Translations under genes and position numbers: made by a program | Origin: an uncultured Eubacteriales bacterium | GTDB lineage: Bacteria; Bacillota; Clostridia; Christensenellales; CAG-138 | DNA length: 64,000 bases | Direction: 5' to 3' | Assembly (NCBI GenBank): GCA_900549955.1 | Contig: URQH01000002.1 | Coordinates: forward strand, 73,954 to 137,953 | The notes under the pieces: generated by a model | The model's database searches: none | Told to the model about the DNA's origin: nothing | What the model saw: only the letters and a program-made list of their open reading frames with translations | Part shown: one piece after another, positions 51,151 through 59,700 of the stretch | Position numbering within the stretch: position 1 is the first letter of the stretch | How the letters are laid out: the number at the start of each line of letters is the position of its first letter

Positions 51151-52230
51151 TTATTCGAGAAAATCCTTGAGCCGTTTGCTGCGGCTCGGGTGGCGCAACT
51201 TGCGCAGCGCCTTGGCCTCGATCTGGCGAATGCGCTCCCGCGTGACGTTGAACTCCTTGCCAACCTCCTCGAGCGTGCGCGCCTTGCCATCGTCCAGGCC
51301 ATAGCGCAGGCGCAGCACCTTGGCCTCCCGCGGCGTGAGCGAATTGAGCACGTCCATGAGCTGTTCCTTGAGCAGCGTAACGGCCACGGCTTCCGCGGGC
51401 GCCGGCGCATCCTGGTCTTCGATGAAGTCGCCCAGATGGCTGTCGTCTTCCTCGCCGATCGGCGTCTCCAGCGAGACAGGCTCCTGCGCAATTTTGATGA
51501 TCTCGCGCACCTTTTCCTCTGAAATGCCCATCTCGCGGGCAATTTCATCCGGACGCGGGTCGCGGCCATATTCCTGCACAAGCTGCCGGTTGACACGGAT
51601 GAGCTTGTTGATCGTCTCGACCATGTGCACGGGGATGCGGATGGTGCGCGCCTGATCGGCAATGGCGCGCGTGATCGCCTGCCGGATCCACCAGGTCGCA
51701 TAGGTGGAGAATTTGTAACCCTTGCGATAGTCGAATTTTTCAACCGCCTTGATGAGGCCCAGGTTCCCCTCCTGAATGAGGTCTAAGAAGAGCATCCCGC
51801 GCCCTACATAGCGTTTGGCAATGGAGACGACCAGACGCAGGTTCGCTTCCGCCAGCTGGTGCTTGGCCTCCGGGTCGCCCTCCGCCATGCGCTGCGCAAT
51901 GGCCACCTCCTCGTCCGCCGTGAGCAGCGGCACCTTGCCGATCTCCTTGAGGTACATGCGGACGGGATCGTCGATATTGACGCCCTCCACCGCGGCCAGA
52001 GTGCTCTCGATCTCGGCAATCTCCTCGTTGATGTCCTCCGGCACCTCGACCTCTTCCACGACGTCGATGTTCATCTCCTCGAGGTGCTCGTAAATCTTTT
52101 CGATCTGCTCCTGGTCGAGCTCCAGCTCCTCCAGCGCATCCATGATCTCCTTGTAGGTCAGGATGCCCTTGGCCTTGCCGGCATCAAGCAACTCCTTGAT
52201 TTTCTGCGTGCGAGGATCCGTCTTCTCCAT
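51151..52230 (-). CDS. rpoD: RNA polymerase primary sigma factor (SigA/RpoD)
   Basis: A 359-residue housekeeping sigma factor. Region 1.1 is short, then regions 1.2-2 (DPVRMYLKEIGKVPLL, QEGNLGLIKAVEKFDYRKG, FSTYATWWIRQAITRAI), region 3 and region 4 (TLEEVGKEFNVTRERIRQIEAK). ATG 52230 has AAAGGAG upstream; a GTG nine bases earlier overlaps that site. Third gene of dgt-dnaG-rpoD. Confidence 0.97.
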   Translation of the reverse strand: MEKTDPRTQKIKELLDAGKAKGILTYKEIMDALEELELDQEQIEKIYEHLEEMNIDVVEEVEVPEDINEEIAEIESTLAAVEGVNIDDPVRMYLKEIGKVPLLTADEEVAIAQRMAEGDPEAKHQLAEANLRLVVSIAKRYVGRGMLFLDLIQEGNLGLIKAVEKFDYRKGYKFSTYATWWIRQAITRAIADQARTIRIPVHMVETINKLIRVNRQLVQEYGRDPRPDEIAREMGISEEKVREIIKIAQEPVSLETPIGEEDDSHLGDFIEDQDAPAPAEAVAVTLLKEQLMDVLNSLTPREAKVLRLRYGLDDGKARTLEEVGKEFNVTRERIRQIEAKALRKLRHPSRSKRLKDFLE

Positions 52231-52249
52231 GCTCCCCACTCCTTTCCTG

Positions 52250-54016
52250 TCAGCCGCGAAGCTGGCGCGTCAAATTCTGTATCTCCTGCATGAGCGTCTG
52301 CCGCTCCTGCGTACCAAGCGTATTGTCGCCAAGCCGCAACGTCAGCTCGTCCACCCGCTGCCGGCAGTCGAACCGGCGAATGCGGGTCACACAGTCGCGC
52401 ACGGTGCGCACCGGGTCCAAAAGCGGCACGTCCTCACGGAACACGCCGGCCAGCTCTTCCGCCTGCCCCTCTGGCATGCCCGCCGCAATCCGGGCGCAGT
52501 TGGGCGTCGTCTCCTGGGCATAGGCCGCTACGATCTCCCCCGCAAACGCGGTGCGCGCCTCGCCGGAGAGCAGGGACAGCGCGTCCGTGGAAACGGCCTC
52601 GAGCGTCGCGTCCCGGGACTGCGCCATGGCCTGCAACAGCGCGTTTTCCGCGCGCACACGCGGCGTCTCCTCCGCCGCGCCGCGCGCCGGACGGCGATTC
52701 CGTGCCTGCCGCTGCACCGGCGCCTTTTCCAGCGGGCTGCCTGCGGCGCCCTGCGCCTCAAGCGCTTCGACCGGATAGCCGGTCTTTCGCGCAAGCTGGG
52801 CATAGTACCGCCCCCGTTCCACCGGCTGGAGCGACGCAATAAACCGGCAGGCCTCCATCGCATACCGCTCCCGGTCGTTCTCATCGGTCAGCGTATAGGC
52901 GCGCGCCATGCTCTCCAGCTTGAACGCGTTGAGCGACAGCGCATTGTCCTTCAGCGTGTCAAACGCGTCCTTCCCGTTTGCGCGGATAAACTCATCCGGA
53001 TCCTGGCCGCCCGGGAACACGATCACGCGCACGTCGATGCCTTCCGCCGAAAGGATGTCCAGGCCGCGAATCGTCGCGTTCTGGCCGGCGGCGTCGCCGT
53101 CGTAGGCGATATACACCAGCTGGGTATAGCGCTTGAGCAACCGCGCCTGCTGCACCGTCAGCGCCGTGCCAAGGCTGGCCACGGCGTTCGTGACCCCGGC
53201 CTCAAACAGGCCGATCACATCGGTATACCCCTCTACCATCACCAGGTCGTCGCAGCGGCGGCCCTTCTGCAAATGCAACCCATACAGGTTGTTGCGCTTG
53301 TTGTAGATGGGCGTATCGCCCGTGTTGATATACTTGGGTTTGTCGTCGTTCATCACACGTGCGCCAAACCCCAGCACCCGGCCGTTCGTCCCCACGATCG
53401 GGAAGATCACGCGGCCACGATACGCATCGTACACGGAGTTCTTGTCCGTATTATGCACCAGTAGGCCGGCATCCAACAATTCCTGTTGCGTAAATCCCTG
53501 CTGAAACAAATGCGTCTTGAGCGCATCCCACGATGCGGGCGCATAGCCAAGCCCAAACCGCTTGACCGACTCGCTCGTGAGCCCGCGCCGGAGCAGGTAG
53601 GCGCGTCCCGGCGCGCCGTCCGGGCCGATCAGCGTCTCCATGTAGAAGCGGGCGGCCGCCCGGCAGGCAGCGTACAGCCGCTCCTTGTAGGCGCGCTCCC
53701 GCTGCAATGCGGCGTCGTCGGCATTGTCCGGCAACTCCATGCCCACACGGTTTGCCAGCAGCTTGACCGCCTCCACAAAGCTCAGCCGCTCCATCTGCAT
53801 CACAAACTGGATCACCGTGCCGCCCGCGTGACAGCCGAAGCAATAGAACATCTGCTTGTCCGGCGAAACGGAAAACGAGGGCGTCTTCTCCCCGTGCAGC
53901 GGACATAAGCCCCACAGGCGGCGGCCCTTCGGCCGGAGCTCCACATAGGAGGAGACGACGGAGACGATGTCGTTCTTGGCGAGCAGCTCATCCAGCCATG
54001 CGTCCGGAAACGCCAC
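52250..54016 (-). CDS. dnaG: DNA primase
   Basis: A 588-residue enzyme that lays RNA primers for replication. An N-terminal zinc finger (CPLHGEKTPSFS...CFGCH), the RNA-polymerase core, a TOPRIM block (VMVEGYTDVIGLFEAG, AYDGDAAGQNA) and a C-terminal helicase-binding region are present. The start is a GTG at 54016 with GGGAGG eight bases upstream; the in-frame GTG at 54025 overlaps the site. An exact 0A-box sequence lies 41-48 bases upstream. Confidence 0.96.
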   Translation of the reverse strand: MAFPDAWLDELLAKNDIVSVVSSYVELRPKGRRLWGLCPLHGEKTPSFSVSPDKQMFYCFGCHAGGTVIQFVMQMERLSFVEAVKLLANRVGMELPDNADDAALQRERAYKERLYAACRAAARFYMETLIGPDGAPGRAYLLRRGLTSESVKRFGLGYAPASWDALKTHLFQQGFTQQELLDAGLLVHNTDKNSVYDAYRGRVIFPIVGTNGRVLGFGARVMNDDKPKYINTGDTPIYNKRNNLYGLHLQKGRRCDDLVMVEGYTDVIGLFEAGVTNAVASLGTALTVQQARLLKRYTQLVYIAYDGDAAGQNATIRGLDILSAEGIDVRVIVFPGGQDPDEFIRANGKDAFDTLKDNALSLNAFKLESMARAYTLTDENDRERYAMEACRFIASLQPVERGRYYAQLARKTGYPVEALEAQGAAGSPLEKAPVQRQARNRRPARGAAEETPRVRAENALLQAMAQSRDATLEAVSTDALSLLSGEARTAFAGEIVAAYAQETTPNCARIAAGMPEGQAEELAGVFREDVPLLDPVRTVRDCVTRIRRFDCRQRVDELTLRLGDNTLGTQERQTLMQEIQNLTRQLRG

Positions 54017-54056
54017 GCCGTCCACCTCCCTTCCCGAAAAAACAGTCTATCGTTTA

Positions 54057-54064
54057 TTCGACAA
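54057..54064 (-). promoter_or_regulatory. Candidate 0A box upstream of dnaG-rpoD
   Basis: TTGTCGAA on minus, containing the exact Spo0A box TGTCGAA, in the 68-base gap between dgt and dnaG. The 7-mer should occur about eight times by chance in this window, so the location is the main argument. Confidence 0.35.
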
Positions 54065-54084
54065 TTTCATCCGGTTTCCTGCTC

Positions 54085-55083
54085 TCACGCCCACGACTTT
54101 GGCACAAACAGGCGCTCAAAATCCCGGATCGCATAGTTGTCCGTCATGCAGGCGATATAGTCCGCAACTACCCGTTTTTCGCCGTCGATCTCGCGCCGGA
54201 GCAAAAACTCCTCCGGCAATTCCTCGAGATGGGCGCAATAATGCCGAAACAGCTCTTCCACCACGCCCTTGGCCTTTCCCTCTTCGCTCTTGGCCACGGG
54301 GTTGTGGTACACGTGTTCAAACATAAATTCGCGCAGGGCCTGAAACTGCTCGAGCACCGCATCGGACATGACGATTTCCGGCCGGTCGGTACTGTGCGCC
54401 ACGATGTCGAGGATCATAGCGTTGATCCGCCGCCCATGGCTGTCCCCCAGCACGCGCACGCAGGCGGCCGGCAGATCGGACTCGGCGATGACGCCGGCGC
54501 GAATGGCGTCGTCGATGTCGTGGTTGAGATAGGCGATCCGGTCGGCAACGGAGACGACCTTGCCCTCGAGCGTCGCCGGTGTGCCGCTCTTCTTATGGTG
54601 CAAAATCCCGTCCCGCACCTCAAAGGTCAGGTTGAGGCCCACGCCGTCATTCTCCAGAAATTCTACGACGCGCAAGCTCTGGACGTTGTGCTCAAACCCG
54701 CCCGGTACCAGCTCGTTGAGCACGCTCTCGCCGCTGTGCCCAAACGGGGTGTGGCCCAGGTCGTGCCCCATAGCGATGGCCTCCGTCAGATCCTCGTTGA
54801 GGCGCAGCGCGCGGGAAATGCTGCGCGCGATCTGGGATACCTCCAGCGTGTGCGTCAGGCGCGTGCGATAGTGATCGCCCTGCGGCGCCAGAAACACCTG
54901 CGTCTTGTGCTTGAGCCGGCGAAAGGACTTGCAATGCAAAATCCGGTCCCGGTCGCGGACGAAATCCGTCCGCAGCGGGCATGGCTCCAGCGGGTGCTCG
55001 CGTCCCCTGCTATCGCGCGACAACGTGGCAAAGCGGGACAGCGTATCTGCCTCGCGCTGCTCAATATACTCCCTGACAAGCAT
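54085..55083 (-). CDS. dgt: Deoxyguanosinetriphosphate triphosphohydrolase-like protein
   Basis: A 332-residue HD-domain enzyme that hydrolyses dNTP to nucleoside and triphosphate. HD motifs: RTRLTHTLEVSQIARSI, GHDLGHTPFGHSGE and DRIAYLNHDIDDA. ATG 55083 has GGGGGTGA upstream. The gene precedes dnaG and rpoD, a conserved clostridial order that couples dNTP control with primer synthesis. Confidence 0.92.
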   Translation of the reverse strand: MLVREYIEQREADTLSRFATLSRDSRGREHPLEPCPLRTDFVRDRDRILHCKSFRRLKHKTQVFLAPQGDHYRTRLTHTLEVSQIARSISRALRLNEDLTEAIAMGHDLGHTPFGHSGESVLNELVPGGFEHNVQSLRVVEFLENDGVGLNLTFEVRDGILHHKKSGTPATLEGKVVSVADRIAYLNHDIDDAIRAGVIAESDLPAACVRVLGDSHGRRINAMILDIVAHSTDRPEIVMSDAVLEQFQALREFMFEHVYHNPVAKSEEGKAKGVVEELFRHYCAHLEELPEEFLLRREIDGEKRVVADYIACMTDNYAIRDFERLFVPKSWA

Positions 55084-55275
55084 GCCGCTCACCCCCGAAT
55101 TCCTGTGTCTTCTATGAGTGATAAATACACCATAACTTCCCCGTTTCCTGCTGTTTGAGGCAAAATCCGCCGTTCTTTCTGGCCGTACAGGCGCCTGGCG
55201 GAGCCTTGCGCCCGGCTCTGGGCGCACCGCCGCCAGCCTCGACAATTTCCGCTTAATATTCGACTTTTTGCGCCC

Positions 55276-55304
55276 TTGGCAAACGATGTGTCACATGCTA
55301 TGCT
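55276..55304 (+). promoter_or_regulatory. Sigma-A promoter of the Spo0A C-domain gene
   Basis: TTGGCA (55276-55281), a 17-base spacer and TATGCT (55299-55304). The leader would be about 140 bases. Confidence 0.6.
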
Positions 55305-55367
55305 GTTTTTGCTTAGAAAAACAGGCCTATCGGTTCCAGTCCGGGCGCGGTTCGGCCGCCACAGTTC

Positions 55368-55401
55368 CCGGCGGCAAAACGGCCGCATGCACCGCCGCCG
55401 G
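55368..55401 (+). promoter_or_regulatory. Leader hairpin with T-rich tail, possible attenuator
   Basis: An eight base pair perfect stem (CCGGCGGC and complement, 18-base loop) is followed by TTTCTTTCTTTTC, 51 bases before the start codon. It resembles an intrinsic terminator inside the leader. Confidence 0.4.
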
Positions 55402-55452
55402 TTTCTTTCTTTTCTGTTTCCTATTTTTCTATTTGACATGGAGGTGTGTTTC

Positions 55453-55818
55453 GTGTTCCGCATTGAGCGTCTGTTGTTAAATCTCGGCGCCCGCCCGGAT
55501 CACCGCGGGTATGACCAGACCGTCATTGCGCTCGGCGTATTGCTGTCCAACCCTGCCGAGCGCAGCGTCCAACATATCTATCAGCGCGCAGGCGCCATTT
55601 GCGGCCTTTCTCCGTTCAAGATCAACGAAGGTGTGCGGCAGACGGTTGCGGACATCTGGAAGCATCAGCGAGAGAATCCCCATCTCCCGCTACGGCTGAA
55701 CCATCGGGTGCTGTCCCGCTACCAGCCCAGCAACAAGGTGTTCCTGTACACCGTGGCTACGCAGCTGCGCATTGCCGGCTATGACATGCCCTTTGGGTTC
55801 CAACCAAACGATCAGTAA
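55453..55818 (+). CDS. Stand-alone Spo0A C-terminal-domain-like DNA-binding protein
   Basis: A 121-residue protein that aligns over its length with the Spo0A effector domain: IERLLLNLGARPDHRGYDQ for helix A, the recognition-helix region KINEGVRQTVADIWKHQ, and a C-terminal KVFLYTVATQLRIAGYDM parallel to KPTNSEFIAMVADKLRL. There is no receiver domain, so phosphorylation cannot control it. It may bind 0A-like sites or interfere with Spo0A dimers. The start is a GTG at 55453 with GGAGG eight bases upstream. It is convergent with sigE. Confidence 0.75.
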   Translation: MFRIERLLLNLGARPDHRGYDQTVIALGVLLSNPAERSVQHIYQRAGAICGLSPFKINEGVRQTVADIWKHQRENPHLPLRLNHRVLSRYQPSNKVFLYTVATQLRIAGYDMPFGFQPNDQ

Positions 55819-55844
55819 CTGATCGCAACAGCGTTACGGCGCAG

Positions 55845-55870
55845 AAAAAAGGGCGCCCTATGGCCCCCTT
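55845..55870 (-). terminator. Terminator after sigE
   Basis: A nine base pair stem with one mismatch (AAGGGCGCC against GGCCCCCTT) is followed on minus by six T. Confidence 0.7.
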
Positions 55871-55892
55871 CTTCATCGGCAATATTTTATCC

Positions 55893-56606
55893 TTACTGCA
55901 TGCGTACCATTTCTTTGTGCAGGCGCTTGATGATGCGCTTTTCGAGCCTGGAAATATAACTTTGGGAGATCCCCAGCAGATCCGCCACCTGTTTTTGCGT
56001 GCACTCCGGCTGGTTGTTCAGCCCAAAGCGCAGTTCCACAATGCGCTTTTCCCGCGGGGACAGCTTCTGCAGCGCCTTTTGCAGCAGCTCCCGGTCTACC
56101 TCATCCTCCAAATCCCGGCTAATGATGTCCGACTCCGTGCCCAGGATGTCCGAGAGCAACAGTTCGTTGCCATCCCAGTCCACGTTGAGCGGCTCATCAA
56201 ACGAAACCTCCAGCTTAAGCCGGTTGGCGCGGCGCAAGTGCATGAGGATTTCATTTTCGATGCAGCGCGACGCATAGGTCGCGAGTTTGATCTTCTTGTC
56301 CGGATCAAACGTATTGACCGCCTTGATGAGCCCGATTGTGCCGATGGAAATGAGATCCTCGATGCCCACCCCGGTGTTTTCAAACTTCCTGGCGATGTAC
56401 ACGACCAGGCGCAGGTTGTGTTCAATCAATGCGTTCCTCGCCGTCTGTTCTCCCTCCTTCAGGCGCATGATCCAGGCCTGTTCCTCCTCCGCCGGAAACG
56501 GAGCCGGCAGCGTCTCCCCCGAATGGATGTACAGCACCGGCTTGCGCCGCCGCCGGAGGAGCCGCAGATACCGCAGCCTGCACCACGTCCATATGCGTTT
56601 GAACAT
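55893..56606 (-). CDS. sigE: Sporulation sigma factor SigE precursor
   Basis: A 237-residue pro-sigma factor for the mother cell. It has a basic N-terminal pro-sequence of about 25 residues (MFKRIWTWCRLRYLRLLRR), region 2 (ALIEHNLRLVVYIARKFEN, SIGTIGLIKAVNTFDP, LATYASRCIENEILMHLRR) and region 4 (CTQKQVADLLGISQSYISRLE). The SpoIIGA protease removes the pro-sequence after engulfment signals. ATG 56606 has AGGAGAG upstream. It overlaps spoIIGA by 185 bases. Confidence 0.96.
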   Translation of the reverse strand: MFKRIWTWCRLRYLRLLRRRRKPVLYIHSGETLPAPFPAEEEQAWIMRLKEGEQTARNALIEHNLRLVVYIARKFENTGVGIEDLISIGTIGLIKAVNTFDPDKKIKLATYASRCIENEILMHLRRANRLKLEVSFDEPLNVDWDGNELLLSDILGTESDIISRDLEDEVDRELLQKALQKLSPREKRIVELRFGLNNQPECTQKQVADLLGISQSYISRLEKRIIKRLHKEMVRMQ

Positions 56607-57387
56607 CCGTATCTCTCCTTCCCTTCGGCAGCAGGGCGCTGTCAATGATCGCCTGCGTGCCGTTGATCCGCGTGTCCGATGCCGCTACCAGCGCGTCAAT
56701 GGCGTGCCAGCCGCCCACATAGGCCTGCAACAGCCGCGGCTGTATCGCATAGAGGAAACCTTCTCCGCCGAGCGTGGCATAGGGAACGGGACGCCCGCCC
56801 CCGCAATCCGGCAGCAGCGACCGGTCCAATATGACGACCGGTTTGCCAGTGAGCGGCTCGGTGAGCAGGTTGCCACTGTCCGCCAGCGCCTGCACCAGAA
56901 GCGTCCGGTCCTGCAACACCACGCGCAGCAGCACGTGCCGGCTGCGGTTGCGAATGGCAGCCGTCAGGCTGCGCACGAGTCGCGGCGCAACCAGCGCCGC
57001 CACCGCGCCAAGCAGCGCAGCGCGGAGTGGGACCGTGCCCATCAGCACGCCGCCCGCAAGCGACCCGCCCAGCAACATGCAGAGCGCAAACAGCAGCCCG
57101 CCGAGAAAACAGGCGGCGACGAACAGCGCCACTATCGCGCGCGGCAGATCGCGTGGCGCGTGCACGAGCGGCAGCGACGCGGCGACGCACAGCGCCAGCT
57201 TGCAGGGCAGCCGGTTGAGCACGGGCAGCGCCGTCAGCGAGAGCAGCGCATACGCGGCGCCGAGCAGCGCCGCGGCAAGGGACAGCCACGGCCGCAGCCG
57301 GAGGCCGCCGATGGCGGCGGCCAGCCGCAGCATCAGCCAGTCCATGAGCAGGTTGTCGAGCAAAAACAGCTCCGCCGACACTTCCAT
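56422..57387 (-). CDS. spoIIGA: Sigma-E processing peptidase SpoIIGA, running into sigE
   Basis: A 321-residue aspartic protease with about five N-terminal membrane helices (1-135) and a C-terminal domain with the catalytic DSGN at Asp170 (LADSGNLLTEPLTGKPVV). The family-like ending AIIDSALLPK falls at about residue 258, next to the sigE ATG, but the frame stays open for about 60 more codons inside sigE. The extra tail is Ala/Gly/Pro rich, as expected for an overprinted frame. Either the stop was lost or a base is missing in the sequence. It starts five bases after spoIIE. Confidence 0.85.
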   Translation of the reverse strand: MEVSAELFLLDNLLMDWLMLRLAAAIGGLRLRPWLSLAAALLGAAYALLSLTALPVLNRLPCKLALCVAASLPLVHAPRDLPRAIVALFVAACFLGGLLFALCMLLGGSLAGGVLMGTVPLRAALLGAVAALVAPRLVRSLTAAIRNRSRHVLLRVVLQDRTLLVQALADSGNLLTEPLTGKPVVILDRSLLPDCGGGRPVPYATLGGEGFLYAIQPRLLQAYVGGWHAIDALVAASDTRINGTQAIIDSALLPKGRRDTDVQTHMDVVQAAVSAAPPAAAQAGAVHPFGGDAAGSVSGGGGTGLDHAPEGGRTDGEERID

Positions 57388-57392
57388 GCCAT

Positions 57393-59678
57393 TCACGCAA
57401 TCTGGATGACCATGACGGTCATATCGTCCTCTGCCCCGGCGGCCAGCGCCGTCTCCAACAGCCGGTCTGCGGCCGTCTGACTGTCCGGCGCATCGTCCAG
57501 CGCCTCGCAGATCGCCTGCTGCGTGCGGTCGCCCAGCGCGTCCAGCGCCCCATCGGAAAACATGATGATCGCATCGTTTTTGCGGATACGCGCCCGCTGG
57601 ACGGCGGGCGTCGCCTCGTCGACGATGCCGGCGGGCAGCGCCTCCGCCGAAACGGTGTGCAGGCAGTCCGCCCGATAGACGAAGGTGGGCGGCGCGCCGC
57701 ACTTGATGAACTCCGCCTGCCCGCTGCGCAGGTTCAGATACAGCGCATCGAGCGTGGCATACATGTCCTGTTCCCGCTTGAGCAGCAGCCGGTTGACGCT
57801 CTCGAGCGCAACGTCGCGCGAAAACCCGCTGGCATACAGGTCAAACAGCAGCCGGATGGCCGCCTGGCTCTCGCTACGGGCCGATTCCCCCGCCCCCATG
57901 CCGTCGCTGATGGCATAGAGCACGCGCCCGAGCGGCAGGCGGCGCTCGCCCGTGCTGTCCCCGCTCACGCCGCTGCGGCTGATGGGTGCGCTGGCCGTGC
58001 CCATCATGGCGCGCAGAGGTTGCGCCTCCTCCAGCACCAGCAGCCCCTGCCGCCCCTCCTTGCGGGCAGACAGCACGGAGACCGGCCGCCGGATTGCGGC
58101 GCGTACCGCCTCGCAGACCGGCAGCGGCTGGTCCACATAGGTCGCGGAGACGCGCACATCGAGCCGGAGCTTGCCGTGCGGGAACGAGGCGTCCACGCCG
58201 AGGACGCGGATGCCATGCCGGTCCAGGCTCTGCGCCACGCCGCGTTCCAGGTCCTCGTCCAGCCAGCACTCCTCGCTGACGCGCTGCGCCAGCGTATCGA
58301 TGACGTCGCAGATCCCGACGAGCTGCCGGTTGACAAACTGATACTGCCGCGCCGTCTGCTGCCGCAGGGCAGACTGCACGAGATACTGGTTCTGCGCCTG
58401 CCACGCCGCGGCCGCCATCTGCGGCATGTGCTTGCAGGAGGGATCAAACGGCCTGCGGATGCGGATGCGCTCGCCCCGCTCGTGCGCCTGCAGCATGGCG
58501 GAGACGGCCTGCGCCGCCAGGCGCGGGTCGCGCCAGCACATCTTGCGCAGCGAGCAGTCCATGCACACGCTCGCGGCGGCCTGCGCCGTCCACTGCATCT
58601 GCGCATCCGCCGGCTCGCGCTGTTCCCCCGGCACCTCGAACAGCCGCGCCACTTCCCGGCAGACGCCCACGGTCTGCCGGATGTCCCGCGCGGTGTGCTC
58701 TTTCATGCGCTTCATGGCCTTTTCGGAAAAGCGCTCCCGGTTCTTGTCTGCATCCAGATATGCGCACAGCGCCAGCAGCTGGGTGCGCGGGATGAGCAAA
58801 AAGATGGCGCCGGACACGGCCAGGTTCAGCAGGTTGATCGTGTGCGACGCCGTGTAGACATAGGTGCCGGCCACCAGGCTGCACGCGAGGAACCCGCCGA
58901 ACACGCCGATGGTGTCCATGCGTCGCATCAGCGAGCCGGCCAGCGTGCAGGCGGCAAGGCTGCCGACAAACATCAGCGTAAAATCGCCCCCGACCGTGAG
59001 CACGACGCCGAGCGCCACCGAGACGGCCACGCCGCTGACGCCCCGCGCCAGCGCGGCGATCATGGCGAACACGAGCAGCAGCACCACCGGCAGGGAAAAG
59101 CCAAACGCCTGCACATCCGTGACGGCCAGCAGCAAAATGCCAAAGGACAGGCTGATGCTGACCTGTTCCGCATCCGACAGGACGTGCCGGTTGCCCAGCG
59201 CCCGTAGCGTGCGCAGGGCGCTCTGCATCGCCAGCGCGGAAAACTCGCACAGGCCGATGTTGATAAGCGCGCGCAGCAGCGTGGGCACGTCGCCGGCATA
59301 AAAGATGGGCAGCAGCGCCGCCTGCGCCAGGAACAGCAGGAACAGCTGATCCAGCTTGGCGCTTTTCCTGCTCCAGCAATTCCAGAGCAGGTGCATGACA
59401 TAGTACAGCACGCACGCGCACACGGCCGGGTACTGCGGCTCCGCCTGCAGCAGTATTTCGCCAAAGACCGCGCCGGCCAGCGCATAGTGCGCATTGCAGC
59501 CGGAGATGGCGGCCGCGGCTAAAAATGCGAGGCCAAACGGCGCGATGTCGCCCGCAATGCAGATGCGCCCCAGCAACAGCGCGACAAAAAAGATCAGCAA
59601 TTCGCCGAGAAACGCACGCCGCTTGACATACTGCAAAAAGCGGTTCTGTTTTTCTTCTACCCTGGTCGTCTGCGTCAT
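57393..59678 (-). CDS. spoIIE: Stage II sporulation protein E, PP2C phosphatase
   Basis: A 761-residue membrane phosphatase that dephosphorylates SpoIIAA and so releases sigma-F in the forespore; it also acts at the polar septum. About ten membrane helices fill residues 25-300, a central region with Cys motifs (CMDCSLRKMCW) follows, and the PP2C domain has ISDGMGAGESARSESQAA, IMFSDGALDAL and GAEDDMTVMVIQI. ATG 59678 is preceded by a TATAAT and two 0A boxes. It heads a unit with spoIIGA and sigE. Confidence 0.95.
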   Translation of the reverse strand: MTQTTRVEEKQNRFLQYVKRRAFLGELLIFFVALLLGRICIAGDIAPFGLAFLAAAAISGCNAHYALAGAVFGEILLQAEPQYPAVCACVLYYVMHLLWNCWSRKSAKLDQLFLLFLAQAALLPIFYAGDVPTLLRALINIGLCEFSALAMQSALRTLRALGNRHVLSDAEQVSISLSFGILLLAVTDVQAFGFSLPVVLLLVFAMIAALARGVSGVAVSVALGVVLTVGGDFTLMFVGSLAACTLAGSLMRRMDTIGVFGGFLACSLVAGTYVYTASHTINLLNLAVSGAIFLLIPRTQLLALCAYLDADKNRERFSEKAMKRMKEHTARDIRQTVGVCREVARLFEVPGEQREPADAQMQWTAQAAASVCMDCSLRKMCWRDPRLAAQAVSAMLQAHERGERIRIRRPFDPSCKHMPQMAAAAWQAQNQYLVQSALRQQTARQYQFVNRQLVGICDVIDTLAQRVSEECWLDEDLERGVAQSLDRHGIRVLGVDASFPHGKLRLDVRVSATYVDQPLPVCEAVRAAIRRPVSVLSARKEGRQGLLVLEEAQPLRAMMGTASAPISRSGVSGDSTGERRLPLGRVLYAISDGMGAGESARSESQAAIRLLFDLYASGFSRDVALESVNRLLLKREQDMYATLDALYLNLRSGQAEFIKCGAPPTFVYRADCLHTVSAEALPAGIVDEATPAVQRARIRKNDAIIMFSDGALDALGDRTQQAICEALDDAPDSQTAADRLLETALAAGAEDDMTVMVIQIA

Positions 59679-59700
59679 ATGCTCTCCATTCCCTGCTGCT

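Larger units (their letters stand above)
55084..55452. other. 369-base divergent intergenic region
   Basis: The longest gene-free stretch. It holds the leader and start of dgt on minus, two near-0A boxes (CTCGACA at 55238-55244 and TTCGACT at 55259-55265, each one base off), a sigma-A promoter on plus, and a hairpin in the leader of the Spo0A C-domain gene. No coding sequence is convincing; a 14-codon reading frame (55098-55142 on minus) just before dgt has no clear ribosome site. Confidence 0.6.

Noticed and set aside
55098..55142. 14-codon leader peptide before dgt
   Set aside because: ATG to TGA is present, but the ribosome site is too close and no regulatory codon run is seen.
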